From NCBI RefSeq assembly GCF_000006565.2, contig NC_031479.1, positions 1,984,001 through 2,048,000 of the forward strand: a DNA stretch of 64,000 nucleotides, in the 5' to 3' direction. The DNA is from Toxoplasma gondii ME49. Its lineage: Eukaryota > Apicomplexa > Conoidasida > Eucoccidiorida > Sarcocystidae. This document shows positions 50,501 to 63,765 of the stretch, in pieces. Under the pieces are notes generated by a model. That model was given only the letters and a program-made list of their open reading frames with translations, ran no database searches and was not told the DNA's origin. The position numbers and the translations under genes were made by a program. Numbering within the stretch: the first letter of the stretch is position 1; every line of letters begins with the position of its first letter.

Positions 50501-53500
50501 TGCTTCACGAAGCTGCCTATACGCTCCTTTCTCACGCCGGTGGCATCTGCGATACATTTGCAGCTTCTCTCCATCTGGAGTTGGCGATTCTATATCTGCC
50601 TCCTGCGATACTTCCTTGGGTCGGTGCAGCTTTCAATCATCTGACGGCTACTTTTCTGCCTCGCTTTGATGAGCCTCTGAAGCTGGAATGTGGAGGCTTG
50701 CAGGAGCGAAATGCACCTGGCAGACTCGGCGGCAAAGTTCTTACAGTTGGCTGCGCCATCAGGCAGGTGCGTAGTCCATGTTGTCACTGTAGTTGCCGAT
50801 GCCCACGTCAGTATAAAAACGGAGCCCAAAATATCTTTCGTTTTGCCTTGCGTCGCTTCGGAAAGAACTCTCGACCCACTGACGTCGTTCGGAGTTCCGG
50901 CGTTACCATCTCTCTGAGGACAGAAAGACTGCAAGCGAGAGCCTTATACACATTCGAGTCAGCAATGGTATTCTACGCTTGCTTTCTTCCGGAGAACGAG
51001 TGTGAGCTTTTGTATCCGATGTGAGCGTTCTGGACTGTTTTTCTCAGGGCTGCCTCCCTCACTTCCACACAGTTGCTTGTTCCTCTCTGTTCAATTTTGT
51101 TCAGGCCGGCGAGAGGCAAAAGTTCCAGCGCATGCAGGAATTTCTCTCCCAGTTCGAACGTGAAGTGGAGAATCTTTTGCGAGCTTACGCGCTACAGCAT
51201 CCGACAACCCGGACACGAGGGTCCCAGCAGGTGTCCGGGGCATACGGGAGATGCACGGGACGAGGTCAAGAAGGCATGAGACAAGCAGGAATGTCGAGCC
51301 CGAATACACACTGTACAACTTCATCTTCATCTGGAGAAGTGACGGCGGCAGCTGGGCCTTTTGAACTTTGTGACAGATCGCCAAAAGGTTCCCCTGGCCC
51401 TCAGCCGGGCGATGTAGGCGATGGCGTCACGGGCTCTACAGTTTCTGGGTTACCACCTGGCTTTGGAGGAGCGGCAGCATTCGGTAAGTATCGTGGGCGG
51501 GAACGAATGCGTCGAGGACAGGCCGAAGCTCCATGGGTGTTGCTCAAAACGGCTGAAAGTATATTTTCTTCTCTTGGGCTGCTCTCATTAATCTGCGTCG
51601 CAGGTCGCAAGCACAACGTCTGGCGTTATTCTATGGGGTGCGTGCCCTCGTCCGTGCTCCCCGGTCCTTCTTCTCCCGTGCCACCTCCAGAATTGTCGTC
51701 GTCTGCCTCGCAAATCGGCTCTTTCCACCAGCCAGGATGGCATGCGCCTTCCACGCCTGCCTCGGGCTCAAACGACTTTGTCTCCGGATATTTAGGTGCC
51801 CAGCACCTCGATGGTAACGCATATGCATCCAGAGGCATGCATGCAGAGAGTCCTGCTTCTCCATCACATAGACAGCGGGAATGTGGCTCGACAAGACCGC
51901 TGGCATTGTCCTGCGAAGGAGGCAACAGTGGGGGATCTGCTGCAGGGCGTGGACTGTGGGGATGCTTGGGTCTACCTGGTGGTTGTTTGGACTTAACGGT
52001 CCGAGCCTTTGAAACAAGAGCGTTAGAGAAACATCCTCGTGAATATGCTCGTCTCGTCGTGCGCGACATTTGCGTCAGCGAAGTCCGCCTCGTTACGACG
52101 AGGGGAATTCCCGGAATGACCTGCGAGGTACGTTTGGAAAGGGATGTTTCAGCACGTGTGATGTTTCGGATGAGTATGTTCATGTTTGTCACAGCGAACT
52201 GGTGATGGAGTTTTATGCACTCTTGACTTTGTCAAAGTTGTTTATTGGAGCCGGTTCACGCGTCGGTTCTGTTCCAAGCGGTGACTCTTTTTTTTTGCGA
52301 ATCGCCTTTATGTGGGAAAAACCTCGACATCCTGGGTCCCATTTCTTTGCGTTCCGTTTGGCATTCTTTCGGTGGTTTCGCCCTTGCGTCTGGCGAGCGC
52401 AGCGAGGTGCCTTCACTACCTCACATTTGCATGGTTTCTTTGGAACTCGTCTCCCCCAAGCCTTGGCCAGAAGACACAAGCCTACTCCCCTTGTGCGGGC
52501 GCTTTGTCTTTTCAGATTGATCCTCGATTTGAACAGTACTGCATCGGGACCAGACCAATTTTGACAACCCCTGACGGGCAACTCTGTCGTCATTCCATCG
52601 CCCCTCACTGGCTGTCAGACATCTGGGAGGTACGCCTCAAAACACAGAGTCAGATAACTCGAGAGCAACAGAAGCGCCTGGTGGAGCAATATGTGGTGGG
52701 GGAAATCGAGTGTCGCCCCCAGGCTGAACAGCGACGGCTGTTAGACATCATCACTCGCCTTGGAGCGACTGTATGGGTCAACGGCCGTCCCGCCGCCGCT
52801 GAAGCTCTTACGCCTCCGCCGCCTCTCCCGGTCAAGGTGCCTGACCCTCCGCGATCCACTCAGGACTTCCAAAATGTCGATACCCCAAGTACTGGAGGCA
52901 AGCTGTCGGCGACCGTGAACGACAGAAGCAACGATGCAGGGTTGAGGCTTGTCACGAACTATGACAGCAGCCCATTCAGTGACAAGACAAACAAGGAGGG
53001 CCGAGCGTGTCTGAAGTCGGTTGAAGGGGAAAGATGCGCGAATCGTGACACGCCATACCCGCCAGGGTTGACGTTGGGAGACTTAACAGGGCCGCGGGAC
53101 GAGGAGTCCCCGCGTCTTTCTTCTTCGTATACGACGCCTCCCCGCTTTCCCTCCGACTCGGTACCCCGTCCGGGAGGAGCGACAGATGAGGGTCGCTGGT
53201 TGAGAGAAGGAGAACAGTGGTTGGCGTCGTCGTACTCATCCCGTCAGAGCCACCTGGCTAGCACCGTTGCAGGGGCCTCCACACAGGATCAGGATATCCT
53301 ACATGCGGAGTCACCGAGTAGCAGGAACGACGACGCGATGGAGAGAGGAAACGGCAGCGTGAGCTGTTCAACGAACTGTGGAGACATTGCAGACCGGGAA
53401 GCTGTCGAAGAGCGGCTTTTCCAACTGTCGCTATGTGCGTCGCAACGGTCCGAGCTTTCCACGAGACACTCCCAAGGAAGACCGCCAAAGCCATACAGGT

Positions 53501-54444
53501 GTAAGGAAGATGGTATGCCTTTCACCATCGCAATGAAGATCCCAGCGAGCCATGACGATCCACCTCCGCTTGTTGGCGTGGAGGCGGCGTCTGGGCCTTC
53601 TCACAAATTTCAGGCCAGTAACAACGGGGCTGGTTTTTCGACCCCGCCAGCCTCCGAGAAAGCGCCAGAGTATGGGTCGCGGGGCGTGGAGCAACGATCC
53701 AAGGAAGACACGCCTTCGTGTTTGCCTCTACAAAAACAGCTGTCCTGCAGCAGACAGAGCCCTTCAGGGAGGACAGTCTCCTCGTTTTCGTCAAGTCATG
53801 AAGAACTTGCAAGCAGTGGCAGCAGCAACGCGAGTTGGGGTAGCATTTTCAGCGACAGTAGCACCACGACTTGCGGCAGCTGCCCAAAATGTGAGAATGT
53901 TTGTGTGGGGACTGCCGCCTCGGTGCGCACGACGAAGAAGTCGAGTAAAAAGGCATCTGAGTCCCTACACCCTGCTCCGCCCTCGTTCAGAATCTTGAAG
54001 GAGCAGGAGCCAGGCGCGTCCGCTCCGGAAAGTTGGAGTCAACGTCGCCCACCAGAGCAAACAGTTGGGGGTTGCCGCCTGCTCGACCACGATGAGCAGA
54101 GGTGGAACTGCCCTGCACCTTCTCAGAACTGCGATAAATTCTCCGGACAAAGCAATGCAACCGCTGCCTCACTGTGGAAACAGCTGCTTGTCGCCTCCAC
54201 ACACAAGAAGGCTTTCCAACCATATGAATATCATCACGTCACCGTTTCCTCCACGGATGGGGGTGACCGACAAGCACCCATGGAAGAGGAGGCAACCGTC
54301 ACACGAGACGAGAACCGAGGAATGCAAGTTGCTTCCGGTTCTGCAACTGAGCATGGAGACGACGATCTTCAGCAGTTGCTGCTGTGTGCGTGGTTGAAAG
54401 AAGCAAATCCTCTACTTCATGTTACTGGAAAGGATTCTGTGTAG
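47521..54444 (+). CDS. Very large hypothetical protein, 2025 aa, four exons
   Basis: I do not recognise this protein. Exons: 47521-50766, 51105-51483, 51604-52127, 52516-54444. Donors are CAG-GTGCGT, TTCG-GTAAGT and GAG-GTACGT; acceptors are TTGTTCAG, GTCGCAG and CTTTTCAG; all phases agree. The ATG at 47521 is the first in the frame. Residues 1 to about 880 are Ser/Thr/Pro-rich and probably disordered. Two parts look folded. The first is about residues 985-1110, rich in aromatic and aliphatic residues (LHLELAILYLPPAILPWVG) and leading into a charged helix (RQKFQRMQEFLSQFEREVE) across the first splice. The second is about 1384-1475 (WLSDIWEVRLKTQSQITREQ, then VEQYVVGEIECRPQAEQRR). The remainder is again low-complexity, with a Cys pair and Lys run near 1890. 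No kinase, AP2 or RNA-binding motif is visible. Confidence 0.8.
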
Positions 54445-57400
54445 TGGGTAACTCAGTCTGATGAGAACGCAATGCGCGACGGGACTCGTGAAGGCACCGT
54501 GGATAGAGAGCGTTCTGACAAGAACGCCATTCATCGTCAGTTTAAGACGTTAGCACAGACTGGTGCTGCGTCTCAAAAGTCACAACTCGCCTCGTCGTGG
54601 GGTGATTCCTCTGAGACTCCGTTTTGTGGGAACAGGTTCAGGAGCCGGGTTTCCGAACGATGTTATCTGTTGGAAGCGTCAACAAAAGGGAGAAAAGTGC
54701 AGGAAGAAAAACTCTGGATGAGCCGCTCTTTTCTCGTCAGACTTAAAACTGCAGCATCACCATAGACTTTACGGGACGACTCTCGCTTCCTCCTGTGCAG
54801 CAGCGTCTGTTGGATGGTAACCACCAGTAAACTCCGTCTGGCTACAGGGACGGACAAACAGGCGATCTCTTATGCATGAGGAGCAAGGACAGCAAAAAAA
54901 GCAGAGGGAACAACGCATGGAAGTGTACAGAAGGTCCCCCAGTTAGCTGACTTCGCTGGCCTTGTTCACGTGGGCAGCTACTACGATACTCATGGTGACA
55001 TGCTTATTTTTGTTGCGACGTTCCGGGTTGCGGAAGAAGGGACGAACAATCGTTGATTGCCGCTGTATTTGTCACGAGTGACACTCTGGTCCTTGGAGGG
55101 TAGATTTGAAGATTTGCTCCTTAGACGGAGTCGAGAGGGTGACCCGACCAAACCAGTGGATGACACGAATCGGATATGTTTCTAACATCGGCAATGAACA
55201 AGCACAAGGGAAATGAAGGATCGCTCCAGACACGTACAGTGTGTTTTGGAGGGACTGCCACATACCACTCAGCCGTCCCGATGCCACTTAATGGGCCGAG
55301 TCCAATGCAACCAAAATACGTATTTTCGTGAACTGAATCAGAGCTTGGTCGATCTGCTTGCAGGCACGAGTGCGCCAGGGGGATATCGGCAAGCTGGGGT
55401 TGTGTGATTCAACTTAAAAAACTTCAATAGAACTCACTGTTTGTGGGGCTGGATGACCGTGTCTACGCAGCGAAAACATCTTCTCGGTCGCGTCCTCACG
55501 TGCTTCTCGTTTTTGAGCTCTGGGGTATATTGAGCATGCTTCACATGGTGCATTTCTTTTGCCCGTTCTCTGTACATCTAGAGCTCTACATGCTCGAATG
55601 CAGCTCAGTGTCGCCCTGTGCTTTTGAATCACAGTTTCCTTTTGCAAACACGAGAGTTGTGGGTAATTCGAAGGATTTGGATGTTATGTATCAGCAGCTC
55701 AGGACGTTTCGGTTACTTTACGTAGCTGTATCGTTTCTGTCCTCTCGCAGTGGGTTTTCTTCGTAATGCGTAGTGGTTCGTTGGTCCACCCATCGACGAC
55801 CTACTGTTCTGGTGAAGAAATGAGTTTTCTTCAAAGCGTGTTGTTGTACCAGATCTGCGCCTTTGCTGTGTGTTTATCTGCCAACAAGTGTTGGGTGGCA
55901 CAAACGATGACTCGTTTTTGCTCTTGTTATCATGTTTGTATGTTGGTAACCATCCGGTGCGTTTCCGTCGGTTGCTGTGCTCCAGCGCCGGATGCTATGC
56001 GGATGTAATTGAGAGTAAGAGGAAACATTATGTAGTGTTTGTGTCCTCTTGTTGCTGTAATCCCGGGATGTGAGAGAAGAAATATTTCTTGCCTGTGTGC
56101 CGCGTACTCTCACAGGCGACGCCGTTGTGTATGAATGAGGTTGACCGTCGGAACCGTCTGCTATCCGAGGAGAACCGCGTGCAAGTGAAAGTGAACGTTA
56201 AGTAGCCAATGTGCATCTGGCAGCCGGCGTGCGTCCAAAGACTGCCGATTGCTGTGGTTATAAGGGAACTGTCCGATTGGCGAGTCGTGGTACGCCTCCT
56301 CACTAGAGTAAAAAGAAGAATGGGAATGTATTTGTCTGTATACAGTATGCGCAAGAGCGTTTCCACACATGCAACATACAGGCCCTTAGTCCTGCACGCC
56401 TGTAGTGATTGCGACATTTTTCCCAGTGTAAATGGAACAGCTTGAGCGGTTCCCCCGGCATTGCCTGTGCGGATATTCACGACTTTGCGAGCAGTTTTTC
56501 TTGTTTTGTCGGCTACCGCGGAAAGCGTCTATGCCAGTCAGAACTCCTGGCTTGTAGCCGTCACCGGCTCCCTGTTCACTTGTCCTACCATCGGACATTC
56601 AACGCTCAAATATCTGAGTACATGTGACTGTTGTTCTGTAGTGTCGCCACCCCCTTTAAGGGATCACAGTGTCGCTTACCCATGTATGTTTGTGATGCAG
56701 TTATTTGCCCTTCTGTCGTGTCGTAGATGCTTGTATGCGTCTCTGACAAGGGACTCACGTTTTTGTTTGGGAGCACTGCATGGATTCCCTCAATATCAGC
56801 ATACCGTTGTCATCCAGCTTGCTCCACTGTATTGATTACTGTTCTTAGCGAGTCAGTTCAGCACCTTCAGCACTGACAGTCACCGTCGTTACGTCCTTAC
56901 GTTTTTGTCAGTACATTTGTACCGGAGATTTTGAGGCGCCGCTTCGTCTGGAGCAATTGCCCTGATCTTACGCGTATCAGCGGGGAATGTGTTTTGCTGC
57001 GGATGTCAACAAGGCGCCGACCGCTCTCTTTTCTGTGACATCGACCAGTCAATGCTTGTACGAATATAGCTTGGATGACGTGATAGAGACAATCTACCTC
57101 ATTTACGTACATCGAGAAACGGGTCTCTCCTCACTGGCTGATGTATTCATGCGAGTTCCTTTCTAGCCAGCAGTTGATGCGTCGTGTTACAAACATTTGG
57201 GGAGAGTTTCTTTATCAGGAACGCCCAGCGGTTGAGCGCCAGAACCCTTGCCATCGGCGTAAATTCTTTAGCATATTCTCGCAATTCATTGTTGTACCTT
57301 GTGTTTCTTACAGTGTCCGTTGATGAGACGCACTGCCTTCGAATGTTCCGTGGTGCAATTTAGTGCCGTGCCTCGATTGATGCCGTCGGGGCCACTTCGT

Positions 57401-59829
57401 GAAGATGTTACTTCGCAGGAGGCAATACAGAACTGCCCCATAGACAAATAAAAACGATTCAATAGGATTGAGCGCATGTGTTCGGGACCAGCGGTCGGTA
57501 CACTGCTTCTTAGTTACGTTTTCTCGATTGAGCTGTGTCATCACCTACCGTCGTCTTGCGGCTGGAATGCAGTGGTCATTCACCACAGTGTTTTCGATGG
57601 TGCCGAGGATCTTTTGCAATGTGGCCAAGTGTACATAATTGATTTTTGTATTCCCTTCAGAGATCCATGTGTGATAATACATTGTTAGTATTCCCTCTCA
57701 GAGCCCGAATACGTGTATCATTACCGTCCGTTTTTGTACCGGTGAAAACAAAACGCTGACTGCCCCTGCTGGAAAGCTCCCTGTACGACAGTCTGAAACG
57801 GCAGTGTTTTGAAATGGCGAGTCCATCATTCTGGAGGACGACTCAAGGTGGAGTTCCTTCTCAGAGCGATTGTTTGGTGTTTTCAGGAAAACAAGTCATG
57901 CTCTCTGATGTGATCGACTTCTTCCTTCCTCGCAGCTGTCTATCATCGAGCGAAACCATGTCGACACTGCGTTGATGAGATTTTAAGATCGAGGTTAATC
58001 ATAGAATATAGTCTCAAACCGGATGAATTGTGTGAACTGCTCCGGACAACAATAAACATTTCGCCTTCATTGCAGTTTGGTTGCCCGTTTTACATGCGCA
58101 CACACCGATGCTGTTTGGATGCCACCCTAGTATTTTTTCAGACCATAGCGAGAAGCACACTGTTCACTCTGTAGAACTGCGTGGTACGAAAGTTATACAC
58201 ACAAGAGCTTGCGTAAAATTTTGGAACGCTCCTCGCGTCGGTGTTCTTTGCAGCGCCCCGACGTATGAAAAGCTGTACATTTTGCAGTAGAGTTTACGGT
58301 TACTCAACTTACCGGCGCAGTTGCCTTATAGCCGATACTGAAAGAAAGATGTCCTGCGTGACATCCGTGTTGCGCGCCTTTCGTGCCCGCTAGGCAATGC
58401 TTTCGGACGCATGCAAGTACTCTGTTGTTTCCTGCCATGCCGCTTACAACAACTACGATTGGAAAGACCTGGATGCCGGATGTCAAACACCTAGCGGTAC
58501 CGCGAACGTTTACCTTCGATGGAAGATTTACAAAAGATATGGGAAGCAAGAAACAGAGGATGGTGTTCAACTACTCTGAGTTTCCCACATATTTGCGAAT
58601 CGTCAAGTTCTATACTTCTTATGGCTATTTCGGTTACCTCTGTTTTTGCTGACCTACCCCAGAGAACACTTGGCCTGTCTCACGGGTAGAGTTTCAGTGA
58701 CCCTGAAAGATGAAACTCAGGGGTGAAGCTATTTTACTCGGAAGCAAAAACCCTGGTCAATCTGGAGTGGTCTACGGCCACAGCTGCAGTGTAAGACCTG
58801 CAATTTCTGGCTGCCAGTTGGCAAATGTCTTCTCAGAGTATGCGACGCTGTCGTCTTGACGCGTACTTGCGCCACTGACAACGTGAGAAACGCCTACACA
58901 GCTGCTGACGAAAAATGACAAGGCCGCCGGAATGTTAGAGGACAGAATAGCAGTCATATTTTCATTCCTTTCTCCTCTTTATGTGTTTAGAGCTATACCA
59001 CTAGTTCACTTGCACTCGCACGACAAGACTACGATCCACACACACTTTGGTGGCTATCATGCCACTCGGGACCCCACACTCTGCCGTCGTCTGCGATGAG
59101 GGTCCACGGGCCTAGTCGAGCAGTTACCCAGTCCACGCTCGTCGCACTGTTGGATACCCACGTCTTGTTCATGGTTGTCTTTCCACCTTGAGACAGTGCT
59201 TTGCCAGAGCACGGTAACGCTGGCAACGCGTGAAACACTTCCACGTGAGTGTCGGACCAGCGTTGGCTGCATGTGAAAAGTCGACTGCAAGCCGCAAGCC
59301 ACAATCGAACAAGAAAGAGCGGTGGTCACACTCGGGAGGCCACACGGGCACCGAATTACAAATGCCAGAACACAGAAGAGGGTCCGTGTCTTTTTCTGTG
59401 CTTTGGGCCGATTCTTCTGAGGCTATGCTTGCGACTTTAGCAGTGGCCGCAAGCGCTGTACAAGGTCGTCCACTTGATCCGGTGAAACGCGTACGAAAGA
59501 GCCACGACGCACGACTTATTCGTTCATAGAAAAACGGAAAATGTGCCCTCAAATTTCGTTTCAAATATCTGAACTGCTTCTGCTGTTGCGTTACGGACAG
59601 AAATTCGTTCCTTCCGGTCTCCGCATCGGGGTTCGCCGTTATCTGCGTCTTCTTTTTCAGGCATCTGAGCCCGTCGGCACCACCTGTACCAAAATGGGAC
59701 AGCGACAGCTTTAAACCTTCTACGCGGGACGGAAATCTGGCGTCTCAAGGGTACATTGTTTTCTTCTCCTGTTCTCGTACTCTGTAATTTCTGTAACTCT
59801 CCGTTCTAAACTCCAGCGGTCGATGCACG
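54445..59829. other. Intergenic, 5.4 kb, nothing recognised
   Basis: Holds the 3' UTR of the large gene and the promoter of the TRM10 gene. Open frames are short and mostly lack ATG. The longest, on the minus strand at 59169-59564, begins without ATG and overlaps the TRM10 5' flank. Confidence 0.5.
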
Positions 59830-62132
59830 ATGGCAGAAGCAGACACCGTGGTCCACAGTTGTCCTGCCACTTGTTTTGAAGTGGCAACAAGCGAAAGTAA
59901 CAAAACACAGGCAGTCGCGACTGCAGTTACAGAAGCCACGATCAGCACCGAAAACGTTGCCGCAAGAGAGCCTGCCCATGGTGCGCCGATAAGAAGTGAC
60001 AGTGGCTACGGTGGCGGTGAAACCCCAGGCGCTTTCGCTGTACCCTCCGACGGTGTGAGTTCCGCTCCATCCGGCTTATATCAAAGTAAAAATCAGCTTC
60101 GGAAGCGACGGCGACAGGAACGCCATGAGCGAAAAAAGGAGTTTTGGAAAGCGAAGAAGAAGGAGCTGAAAGCGCAGAAACGGTCCCAAGGTCTTCAGTC
60201 TGTCCGTGGTGGCGGTGACGAGGAATCTCTGAGTGAAAGGAGAGGCGCCACGTCAGAGCAGAACTGCTACCTAGAGAGGGCTGAAAGAGCAGCATACAGA
60301 GAGGGCGAAACCCCTCTTTCTGCCGGTTGCCATGCTGAAGCTGGTGAGGGTCTTTGCGACAAGAGAAAACCAACCCGACGCGCCCCACGGCCCTCACTGT
60401 GCAATCTTGCAGGCATCGAAGTACCAGGCATGGGTGATTGCTGCTGCAGAAGAACCAGTAACGGGCAAGAAGTGTCGGCAGCAGGTCCGAACGCGAAGGA
60501 TTCAACTCCTGCTACGGCCTCAGTGCATGACAAAGGCATGCAGACGTCCAATGTGCCAGCTGCCATGCTGATGTCGACAGCGGGCTCTGGGTGTAGTCGA
60601 TGCCCTGCGTGTCTGCACGGCTGCGTAGGAATTGTCATCGACTGCGATTTCGAGCACCTCCAGACGGAACGAGAAGTCCTGAGTCTCGCCCAGCAACTCA
60701 TGTACTCGTATGGCGCTTGCAGACAACACAACAAAGCAGTCCCCGAGCTCTCGTGTCACACATATGTTGGAAGCGACTGCCTGCGAAATTCGAAACGAGT
60801 TGAAATGTGCAGAGTCGCGGAATGCAGGCGCAACCTGTGTCTTTCTGAGGGCAACCCGTTGTCAGAGTGCAGGCATACAATGCCTGGAGCTGAAGCTGCG
60901 GGAGAAAGAGATGGCACTAGTTCACAGACCGCAGAACAAACGCACACCCCCGGCGAAGTGCCGACACAACACAGAGAGGGCATCACTTTTTCGGATTTCC
61001 CGCTTGATGGTGATAGTGGAAATATCGATGTTTCCCGACCTTGCCAAGAAACGGAACAGAAAAGAGTGCTTCCTGTTTGCTTTTCCGTAACGGGTGTAGG
61101 TCCACAGTTGACTGCACACCTCAATGCATTTCAGGGTTTCCCGCGCTGGCAGTGCGAGGCGTATACTCAACCCTTCAGTGAACTCTATCTGAACCGGAAT
61201 CCTCGGCAGAGTACGGACTCCAGAGCGAAGAGAAAGGAAAGTGTAAGAAAAGTAGGAAGCACGCCGCAGCCAGTGGCTGCAGCAAACCCGAATGTGATGG
61301 AAGGGGCCACTGAAACAGTAGAAGAACCGCAAATTGTCTACCTGAGTGGGGACGCCGAGACCATTCTCGAAGACCTTCGACCTGGCTATCACTATGTGAT
61401 TGGCGGGGTGGTGGACCGCAACCGCCATAAAGGATTGACGTTTCGAAAGAGCAAGACGGAGAAGGTGCACGCTGCTCGACTTCCCATTCGGGAATATCTG
61501 GGGAAAGAACTGGAGGGCTCGACTATCTTGACTGTAAACCAGGTAGGTGAGAGAGTGATTACACAGCTTCGCAGATTTGACGGAAGAAAAGTGGCATGTG
61601 GATGAGACGTAGCTGCTTAGAAATCTTCACAGGTGCAGCGGCCTTGCAGGAAAACAGGTCAACAGAAGAACCTTTTTTTCAACCATGATGAAAGATGTGT
61701 CTTCTTGCCCGCGTCGAATCCCGCTGTCACACAGGAGCTAAGCGAACAGTTTCCTCCTGGTGTTGCCGAGGGGAACGCGCTAGCAGTAGAGGGCAAGAGT
61801 TTTTTCCGGGCGCCCGCCCAATAAAAACTAGAATTTCTTTCTGAGGTGGGACGAGGTGTCCAAAGGTCGGAAGTAGGACCAGCCTTGATTCTCGAAACCA
61901 TGCGAACACAATAGAGCGTCGACGACAAACGTATGCATGACTTCCCACCTTTTTAAGCTGCATCGGGGAAAACTGACTCAATCTCCATTTGCTCTCCCTG
62001 TTTCCGTTTCCCCGGTGCTCTTCCCAGGTGGTGGAGATTCTTCTTGGCTACCTTTCCACGCGCGACTGGCATGCTGCTCTGGTCAAGACCTTTCCCGCTC
62101 GGAAAGGGAAACTGGACTCGAAACCCCTGTAG
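59830..62132 (+). CDS. TRM10: tRNA (guanine-N1)-methyltransferase, Trm10 family
   Basis: SPOUT-class SAM-dependent enzyme of the Trm10 family, which methylates N1 of purine 9 in tRNA. Exons are 59830-61542 and 62028-62132 (donor CAG-GTAGGT, acceptor CTTCCCAG), giving 605 residues. The N-terminal 130 residues end in a Lys/Arg/Glu helix (RKRRRQERHERKKEFWKAKK) typical of the family's tRNA-binding lead-in. The catalytic domain begins at about 268 (IVIDCDFEHLQTEREVLSL), continues with QLTAHLNAFQGFPRW near 427, and has YLSGDAETILEDL near 503. Next comes GGVVDRNRHKGLT with the conserved aspartate of the SAM-binding knot, then ARLPIREYL and LTVNQ. Exon 2 supplies the final helix (VEILLGYLSTRDWHAAL). 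About 100 Glu/Gln/Thr-rich residues are inserted between the first and second conserved blocks. A zinc-like Cys cluster (CSRCPACLHGC) precedes the domain. Nuclear or mitochondrial location is unclear. Confidence 0.93.
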
Positions 62133-63241
62133 ATGCACGCAACGTATTTCCGTGTCTGAACGATTTTTGTGTTCAAGGTGGGGAACCAAATATCGCGGCT
62201 CTCCGAATGCCAAGTACTGTCGTTCGAACGCGGGGCTGGCTAAAAAGGGGCATCTCATGAAAGAACAGAAGCACCGTTTTTCCCTCGTGCGAAAAAAACT
62301 GTAGTATTCCCCTGCCGCAGTTTGTATATATCCCGAATCACAGCAGCAGTGTATGCAGACGCTTTTCTTGCATACGGCATCTTTGTGTCATCGTATTTGT
62401 GGCACTCGGCCGAACAACGGGACCGATTGGCTCTAGATGTAAATGGGCCTGCGCGAACAGAATGTGCCTCAGCCGATAGACAAGGGATGTGCTTGGTTCG
62501 GAACTTCACCCGAACTTTAAGGAAAGTTCATTTAGTAGAAACGTTTCCCTGCCACACGAAGGCGACCAGAGTTAGCGCATGGGCCTAATCTCTCCTTTCT
62601 TCGGCCTAAACCTTTATCGAAAGCACTCGTTGCTCTTTGGCACCAGGGGTCGCTCACACTTGAATCAAGCACGAGAGAGAAAATCGTTATGCTAGAACAC
62701 CGAATTTCTCACTGACATTAAACGAATTCAATTACAAATGACAGTGGTTTCACACACTAACGGTGCGCGCATCGCCCAACAAGAAGTGAAATGGACACAT
62801 GCCGCAAGACGTCCACGAAACGATCAAGTGCTTGTAGCAGAACAGCCTCGAAAAGGCCCCTACGGCTTTGCCCGAAGCATCAAAACTCGAGAACGTACAC
62901 ACGAAAGAAGGGTCTTCTTGTCTAAAGACTGTAGGTCGCATCTCTATGAAGATAGAATACAACCGAAAATGTACTCAACTCTTTCACGTCTTAGCGGCCG
63001 ATTTCGGGACGGTAGCCGGTGCTGCAAAGTGACATACACAACGGGAACGTTGCTTTCAACGGACTCTCCACACATTGAGAGACTTGGAATCCTCAGGGTT
63101 TCGGAAGCAGTCTTTTCAAGCCCATGAGCCTGCAACAAGGATGGACAGAAAAAGTAACACAAGCCAGAAATCAAGAAAGAGGAAAGGACGGGTTGAAAAA
63201 ACAATTGGCCAGGCCGTAACCTGATACCCCAGGAGCTTTTC
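62133..63241. other. Convergent intergenic region
   Basis: Lies between the TRM10 stop and the probable stop of the minus-strand gene at the right edge. An ATG-initiated plus-strand open frame (62738-63127, 129 codons, Arg-rich) has no splice or family support and is probably chance. Confidence 0.4.
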
Positions 63242-63765
63242 TCAGCTTCTCACTCCAGTCGAAATGCCACCAGTACCCCTCGAAGCGCTCGAGGACAAAG
63301 GAAACGCAGAGACGTCGCGGACACGATTATTCAAACCCTGTGAAATCGTGTGCCTGGATCGCCTTTTCGACTTAGTTGCCTTGATAGTCTAATGTGTTTC
63401 AGTAGTGAGGTACAAAACCTTGTAAAAACATTATTGAGCTAGGCAGCGTATGGCACGTCTTTGCGGAGACAGTGCCTCGGAAAGTTGCCAAAATCTTAAC
63501 TCGGATTTCTACCTCTTTGTACCCCCGCTTCCCATCCTCTGACGACGTATTCCAGAGAAACACACCAAGGCGGACACAGCGAAGTTGACCATCTCCTGTG
63601 TTTTGCCTCTACACGCACTTACCAACCCTTGTTGCTGGTGCCCCATTCAGTAGAGGAAAGCTCCGCATGCACCTTCTGAGCTTGGATGTGTTGTTGCTGT
63701 TCCACCAGTTCGCACAGCTGCACCAAACGCTGACTAGCAGAGCTGCTCAGCTCTCCGGATCGCAT
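63242..63765 (-). CDS. 3' end of a gene resembling Sec31/SRA1 C-terminus (partial)
   Basis: Exon 63623-63765 follows a TTCTGTAG acceptor and ends at a GTAAGTG donor. It encodes a helical stretch (RLVQLCELVEQQQHIQAQ, then KVHAELSSTEWG and NKGW). The spacing of Leu, Ala, His and Trp fits the C-terminal helical domain shared by the COPII coat protein Sec31 and SRA1, where two helices end in a conserved Trp. A terminal exon 63242-63353 joins in phase, completes that Trp codon and adds 37 residues to a TGA, but its acceptor has a poor pyrimidine tract. The rest of the gene lies beyond the right edge. Sec31 is the more likely of the two in a protozoan; the assignment rests on pattern only. Confidence 0.35.

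Noticed and set aside
62738..63127. 129-codon plus-strand open frame with ATG
   Set aside because: Isolated, Arg-rich, of a length expected by chance, and in a convergent 3' region with no splice or family support.
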